A stretch of DNA of 64,000 bases from an uncultured Candidatus Saccharibacteria bacterium (lineage in GTDB: Bacteria > Patescibacteriota > Saccharimonadia > Saccharimonadales > Saccharimonadaceae): assembly GCA_946548715.1 (NCBI GenBank), contig CAMNPZ010000001.1:1-64000 (forward strand), written 5' to 3'. A program made the position numbers and the translations under genes. The notes beneath the pieces are model-generated. The model was not told where the DNA came from and did no database searches. It saw only the letters and a program-made list of their open reading frames with translations. Below are positions 59,538 through 64,000 of the stretch, piece after piece. Position 1 is the first letter of the stretch; each line of letters opens with the position of its first letter.

Positions 59538-60158
59538 TTACTCCTCTCCCTCCACGCTTACAATTCCTTTATTTGGACCAGGCACAGCGCCCTTTAATCC
59601 AATCAAATTATTCGCAGTATCGATATAAGCTACGGTTAAATTCTTCACCGTTACTTGCTCATGTCCCATACGGCCAGGCATCTTCTTGCCTTTCCAAACC
59701 TTCTGAGGATACATCGAACCAATCGAACCAACTTTACGAATATCACCCTTAAAACCGTGCGTATTGCGTGATTCATTAAAATTATGACGCTTTACCGTAC
59801 CAGCATAGCCTTTACCTTTGCTCGTACCGGTTACCGCCACCTTATCTCCCAATTTGAAACTTTCGACCGTTAGGCTATCGCCCAGCTTCATACCCTCTGG
59901 AATTTCCTCAACGCGAAATTCTTTCAGGACCTTAGGTTCAATATTTTCACCAGCCTTTTTGACGTGGCCGGAAACCGACTTGCTCAGATTCTTACCCTGA
60001 CCGTAGCCCACTTGCACAGCGTTATAACCGTCGGTATCGACAGTTTTTATCTGAGTCACCGTGCACGGACCGGCTTGTAGAATCGTGACCGGAGTCACGA
60101 CGCCATCTTCGCCGATAATCTGGGTCATACCAATTTTGGTGCCGAGAATGACTTGCAT
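59538..60158 (-). CDS. rplC: 50S ribosomal protein L3
   Basis: MQVILGTKIGMTQI...GKGYAGTVKRHNFNESRNTHG...MPGRMGHEQVTVKNL. Confidence 0.97.
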   Translation of the reverse strand: MQVILGTKIGMTQIIGEDGVVTPVTILQAGPCTVTQIKTVDTDGYNAVQVGYGQGKNLSKSVSGHVKKAGENIEPKVLKEFRVEEIPEGMKLGDSLTVESFKLGDKVAVTGTSKGKGYAGTVKRHNFNESRNTHGFKGDIRKVGSIGSMYPQKVWKGKKMPGRMGHEQVTVKNLTVAYIDTANNLIGLKGAVPGPNKGIVSVEGEE

Positions 60159-60214
60159 CCTATTCCTTTCCTTTATTTTACTTTATTTTGCAACCCCTAT
60201 AAGGTCGCTTTAGA

Positions 60215-60302
60215 GTTTTACCCCTGTACATCGGGTAAAACTACCTTTCCTGCCTATAACAGGTATTTTTGAAGCGTTTTGCCTCTGTACACCAAGCAAA
60301 AC
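60215..60302 (-). promoter_or_regulatory. Leader of the ribosomal operon with tandem covarying hairpins
   Basis: Minus strand GTTTTGCTTGGTGTACAGAGGCAAAAC (60276-60302) and GTTTTACCCGATGTACAGGGGTAAAAC (60215-60241). Confidence 0.7.
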
Positions 60303-60480
60303 TGTCTCCGTCAGCGATTCCACATCTCCACCGCAAAATCGCATCATTAAAACTAGACTTTGAGGCTGGTTTCTATTATCGAAATAACAGACCTGACCTT
60401 ATGTCTAGGTATAACTCCTTTATTTTATCACACTTTTTACTTTTTGCCAAGAGCTTTCTCTCTATTTTGAGCGTAAAAAA

Positions 60481-60500
60481 CCGGGGCCTTTCAACCCCGG
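60481..60500 (-). terminator. GC-rich hairpin terminator
   Basis: CCGGGG-cctttcaa-CCCCGG followed on the minus strand by TTTTTTAC. Confidence 0.8.
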
Positions 60501-60530
60501 TCGCAATTCAAAAAACTAGATTCCAGAGAA

Positions 60531-61211
60531 TTATGAGTAGACCATCTTTCTAGCCAAATCATAATTACCCATTAATTCTTTCCGAATCCTAGGCGACAAC
60601 GCTCCATAATCTGCCTTCGCTACGAATGTTACCAAATCTTCATCGGAGCGAAGTTCATTTCGCAGATAAAACTTGTCCTGCGTTAAGCGATAAGCCATCA
60701 TCAGCAGCTTCTCGTCCACTGCCCACCCAAAGAGATCAAGCAAGTTTCCAATATAGATTAAATACTGCCTCACAGCGTCGAAGCCAATCAGTTCCATCGG
60801 CATAAATCGACACTGCAGATATTGTTTATCAGAATCGAAAAAAAGTGCAGTATGTTGTTGCACCCATTCATCATGTGCCTCATTTAGCATCATGATTGTC
60901 AACTCAGCCCTTCTCGGCATACTACATTGTTTCACCTGACGCAAAAACCCGTTTAAGTCCTCTTCCGGCTTCTTGCTACAGATAATCGTCTCGAACAGCT
61001 TCCTGGGCGGCACAATATCGTCTCGAAGCGCCAGTATTGGGCACAGTTTGTGAATTACTGCACCCAAAACACTTACTAAACCAGTCTTTTTCTCGATCTC
61101 ACACAAATTACCACGCTCGACGAGTTCCTTTATCTCATCCTCTTCACAATAGTGTTCTAATAAATAATTTTCTACCGTTTTTTGTAAAATCAAACCAGCC
61201 TCTCTCTGCAT
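60531..61211 (-). CDS. Hypothetical protein
   Basis: Long ORF with AAAAAAGGAGG SD upstream; no recognised family. Confidence 0.7.
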   Translation of the reverse strand: MQREAGLILQKTVENYLLEHYCEEDEIKELVERGNLCEIEKKTGLVSVLGAVIHKLCPILALRDDIVPPRKLFETIICSKKPEEDLNGFLRQVKQCSMPRRAELTIMMLNEAHDEWVQQHTALFFDSDKQYLQCRFMPMELIGFDAVRQYLIYIGNLLDLFGWAVDEKLLMMAYRLTQDKFYLRNELRSDEDLVTFVAKADYGALSPRIRKELMGNYDLARKMVYS

Positions 61212-61322
61212 GTTAGCCTCCTTTTTTGAATTGTTAATGTGCTCCAATTCCTTAATTATAACACAAAATACCACAATAATCAAGACATAAACGCTTTTAA
61301 TATTCAGAAGATACGCCCATAA

Positions 61323-62402
61323 TTACGACTCCAGATACGCCTCGATAAACCCTTCGATTGCCCCGTCTAACACTTTATCAGGCTCAGTCTCCTCGTATCC
61401 GGTCCGTGTGTCTTTTACCAACTTATATGGTTGCAAGACATAATTACGTATCTGTTGACCCCATCCAGCCGACTCACCCGCACGTAGTTCCGACAGACTC
61501 GCCGCATGTTGCTCCAGCTGCATTTGCACTAATTTACCACGCAATATTTCCATTGCTTTTTCTTTGTTCTGATGTTGACTTCGTTCATTTTGAATCGCCA
61601 CCACCGTATTAGTCGGTAAATGCGTAATCCGTACCGCCGAATCCGTCGTGTTTACCCCCTGTCCACCATGGCCACCACTGTGGTACACGTCGATTCGCAA
61701 ATCTTTTTCATCGAGCATGACTTCCGTATCAGCCTTAATCACCGGCAACACCTCTACCAATGCAAACGATGTCTGTCGCAGATTATTCGCATTAAATGGC
61801 GACAAACGCACTAGTCGATGCACGCCATGTTCCGACTTCAACCAACCATAAGCATTACCGCCAGTAATCTCATAAACTGCAGTTTTAATCCCAGCTTCTT
61901 CTCCAATCACACGTTCAATACAAGACACTTTCCAGCCTTTCTTCTCAAAAAACCTCAAATACATCCGCTCCAGCATCCCTGCCCAATCCATCGCTTCTGT
62001 GCCACCAGCGCCAGAAGTAATACGCATAATCGCATCCTTACTATCATACGGGCCCTGGAATCTCAAAGCCTTTTTTAGCTCAGCCAACTGCCCTTCGATC
62101 GCTTCAATCTGCTCCGCAAACTCGTCTTTCATTCCGTCATCCGAAATCTGCATCAATTCTCCCAAATCCTCAATTTGTGTCCTCATTAATTCCCAAGGTT
62201 GCGTCTCTTCGGTTAGTCGTGCCAATTCCTGATTTTTCGCCGTCGCTTCATCTACGTTCTTCCAAATATCCGGTTCCGCCACCTCCCGTTCAAGCTGACC
62301 CACTTGCTCTATCTTATCCGCAATTTGCAATTTCTCGTAGGTCTTCAAAAAATCGCTCTCTATAGTGTTTAGTTTCTTCTGTAACTCCTGCATTACTCTC
62401 AT
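61323..62402 (-). CDS. prfB: Peptide chain release factor 2
   Basis: DVYHSGGHGGQGVNTTDSAVRITHLPT (GGQ); uninterrupted ORF. Confidence 0.95.
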   Translation of the reverse strand: MRVMQELQKKLNTIESDFLKTYEKLQIADKIEQVGQLEREVAEPDIWKNVDEATAKNQELARLTEETQPWELMRTQIEDLGELMQISDDGMKDEFAEQIEAIEGQLAELKKALRFQGPYDSKDAIMRITSGAGGTEAMDWAGMLERMYLRFFEKKGWKVSCIERVIGEEAGIKTAVYEITGGNAYGWLKSEHGVHRLVRLSPFNANNLRQTSFALVEVLPVIKADTEVMLDEKDLRIDVYHSGGHGGQGVNTTDSAVRITHLPTNTVVAIQNERSQHQNKEKAMEILRGKLVQMQLEQHAASLSELRAGESAGWGQQIRNYVLQPYKLVKDTRTGYEETEPDKVLDGAIEGFIEAYLES

Positions 62403-62415
62403 TATACAATAAAAC

Positions 62416-62431
62416 CGCCCCGCTAGGGGCG
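62416..62431 (-). terminator. GC-rich hairpin terminator
   Basis: CGCCCCGCTAGGGGCG followed on the minus strand by GTTTTATTG. Confidence 0.65.
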
Positions 62432-62437
62432 ATTTTA

Positions 62438-62689
62438 TTACAAAAGATGCCAGGATAAATCGCGCGAGTTAAACTCGAGCGTCATCTGCTCCCGACCAAC
62501 CAGCACATCAAAGATATGAAGTGCAACTCCGCCCGCAAAACGAATTTGCGTACGCAGTAACTCTGTAATCTCGGTTTCTGACTCACCACGTCGCCTGAAA
62601 GTTAGAGGCTGACACGGCGTCATCTCGTAACCGAACAGAGCCATTACTTCGACCTGCTCGTTGTTATTTTTGTTATTAAAGTTTTTCAT
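62438..62689 (-). CDS. Hypothetical small protein
   Basis: MKNFNNKNNNEQVEVMALFGYEM..., with AAGGAG upstream. Confidence 0.55.
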   Translation of the reverse strand: MKNFNNKNNNEQVEVMALFGYEMTPCQPLTFRRRGESETEITELLRTQIRFAGGVALHIFDVLVGREQMTLEFNSRDLSWHLL

Positions 62690-62848
62690 AAAGACTCCTT
62701 TAAATATTAGATTTATTAGAGTCATTTATGCGAGCCCGATTTATTGGCTCCTGGCTACGGATATAAATGACAATATCGCGCAGCTTTAAACTTTTCTCAC
62801 CGTCAGTGACCGAAGTATAACGTGAGTACTTTCATTATAACATAAAAA

Positions 62849-62870
62849 GGGCCGGTCCAAAGACCAGCCC
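62849..62870 (-). terminator. GC-rich hairpin terminator
   Basis: GGGCCGGTC-caaa-GACCAGCCC followed on the minus strand by TTTTTATG. Confidence 0.75.
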
Positions 62871-62880
62871 CAATAAGAAG

Positions 62881-63504
62881 TTAATCATAAGACCTGGCAA
62901 TATCTGCCAGACACTGCGGGCAGTACATCTCCCGCCGTACCCCCCTCGCGATTCTGACGAGATCCGGCAGGTCCCTTACCCTCTGCATCACGCAACCAGG
63001 ATTCGTACAGTGCTTACCATACGAATCGTGCACAATGTGCGTGCGATGCGGATTCCCAGCACACATGAACACGTGTCCAAGTTCGTGCCAGATCACTGCC
63101 TCGATCGCCCTTCGTCTGTCATCGACACTGAGGTGTCGGTAGCGGAAGACACTCTGCACAGTGTAGCGTCCAGCGGTCATGCCGAAACAATAATTCAAAT
63201 CCTCCCTTCCTAAATCTCTCGCCGTCAGCATAATATCGATGTGCGGATTACCTTTCTGCCAAGGCTCCACAATTAGCAAGTTTATGACGCTCCAGGCGTC
63301 AACTTGTAATCCATTATGAAGCTTTTTGGCATTGTCGATATACCAATCCGCATTCGAGAACTTCCCAGTCGACCAGCTCCTAGTGCCATACATCACCACC
63401 TTTCGCTGCGGAAATTCATTGACGAATTTCCTCATTGCTTCGTGAACACAGCCTCTCTCGAATGCATCGAGAGATGAATCATACGCCACATAGATTGCCA
63501 GCAT
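62881..63504 (-). CDS. Archaemetzincin-like putative zinc metallopeptidase
   Basis: HELGH motif, then GKHCTNPGCVM and CPQC, reminiscent of HExxHxxGxxHCx4CxM...CxxC. Confidence 0.65.
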   Translation of the reverse strand: MLAIYVAYDSSLDAFERGCVHEAMRKFVNEFPQRKVVMYGTRSWSTGKFSNADWYIDNAKKLHNGLQVDAWSVINLLIVEPWQKGNPHIDIMLTARDLGREDLNYCFGMTAGRYTVQSVFRYRHLSVDDRRRAIEAVIWHELGHVFMCAGNPHRTHIVHDSYGKHCTNPGCVMQRVRDLPDLVRIARGVRREMYCPQCLADIARSYD

Positions 63505-63641
63505 CTTATTCCTCCTCTTCTAAAGAACAACAAGTTGTCAAAGCGTATCCAACAAGTTACTAATTTAGGTATATCATATTTCAGCATAAAAGTCAAATTT
63601 ATGACCTATTCAATAACCGTTAGATATGTTATAATATTAAA

Positions 63642-64000
63642 ATGAATATTTGGCAAGAACTCCCCAAACCGTTTCTAATCCTAGCTCCAATGGAGGGCGT
63701 TACTGACATTATGTTTCGCCAGGTTATTTCCCATGCCGGTCGCCCAGATTTGTTTTTCACGGAATTCACCAATGTTTCATCTTACGCTTCCGAAAAAGGC
63801 CGCCAGAACGCCCTCGAACGTCTTCAAATCGCCCCCACAGACTCCCCCATTATTGCTCAGATTTGGGGTAAAAACCCCGACCATTTTGCGGAATGCGCTT
63901 CCGCGCTCGCTTCACTCGGGTTCTCAGGCATTGACCTCAATTTTGGCTGCCCTGACAAGCACGTCAACAAGGCTGGCGGTGGTGCTGCTATGATCAAAAC
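63642..64000 (+). CDS. dus: tRNA-dihydrouridine synthase (partial, runs off the window)
   Basis: Translated from sequence: MNIWQELPKPFLILAPMEGVTDIMFRQVISHAGRPDLFFTEF...GIDLNFGCPDKHVNKAGGGAAM. Confidence 0.92.
   Translation, partial: MNIWQELPKPFLILAPMEGVTDIMFRQVISHAGRPDLFFTEFTNVSSYASEKGRQNALERLQIAPTDSPIIAQIWGKNPDHFAECASALASLGFSGIDLNFGCPDKHVNKAGGGAAMIK

Noticed and set aside
61323-62402. Programmed +1 frameshift in prfB
   Set aside because: The RF2 ORF is continuous with no internal in-frame UGA; the classical frameshift site is absent.
1-64000. CRISPR arrays, tRNA or rRNA genes, IS transposases, restriction-modification or toxin-antitoxin loci
   Set aside because: No direct-repeat/spacer arrays, no cloverleaf or rRNA signatures, and no matching proteins were recognised on either strand.

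Overview
The window is a compact, mostly minus-strand bacterial chromosome segment. Gene content fits a Patescibacteria/CPR genome, probably Saccharibacteria (TM7): no uL29 or uL30 at their canonical operon positions, FISUMP-type surface proteins, FtsEX beside a PcsB-like CHAP hydrolase, and an RF2 gene indicating UGA is a stop. This taxonomic call is inferred from gene content only. Core genes are rpoB-rpoC, rpsP, a KH-domain protein, rnc, nusB, pheST, metG, leuS, prfB, a lactate dehydrogenase, exonuclease I, and an S10-spc ribosomal operon (rplC to rpsH, then rplF to rplO). No tRNA, rRNA or CRISPR array was recognised. The most notable observations are: (1) two related GC-rich palindromic inserts of about 115 bp inside leuS, read in different frames, with conserved loops and compensatory stem changes; (2) a 2098-aa VWA/Cna-B surface adhesin gene sitting inside the spc operon between rpsH and rplF, with its own promoter-like and terminator-like signals; (3) a FISUMP/C-lectin-like surface protein whose C-terminus resembles a diversity-generating-retroelement target, followed by a 242-bp fold-back element with perfect 27-bp arms; (4) tandem covarying hairpins with TGTACAG loops in the leader of the ribosomal operon; (5) long fold-back palindromes downstream of rpoC and between ldh and exoI; (6) a structured rpoB leader; and (7) an archaemetzincin-like protein with altered motif spacing. 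All calls come from reading the sequence and the supplied ORF track; no searches or folding programs were run.
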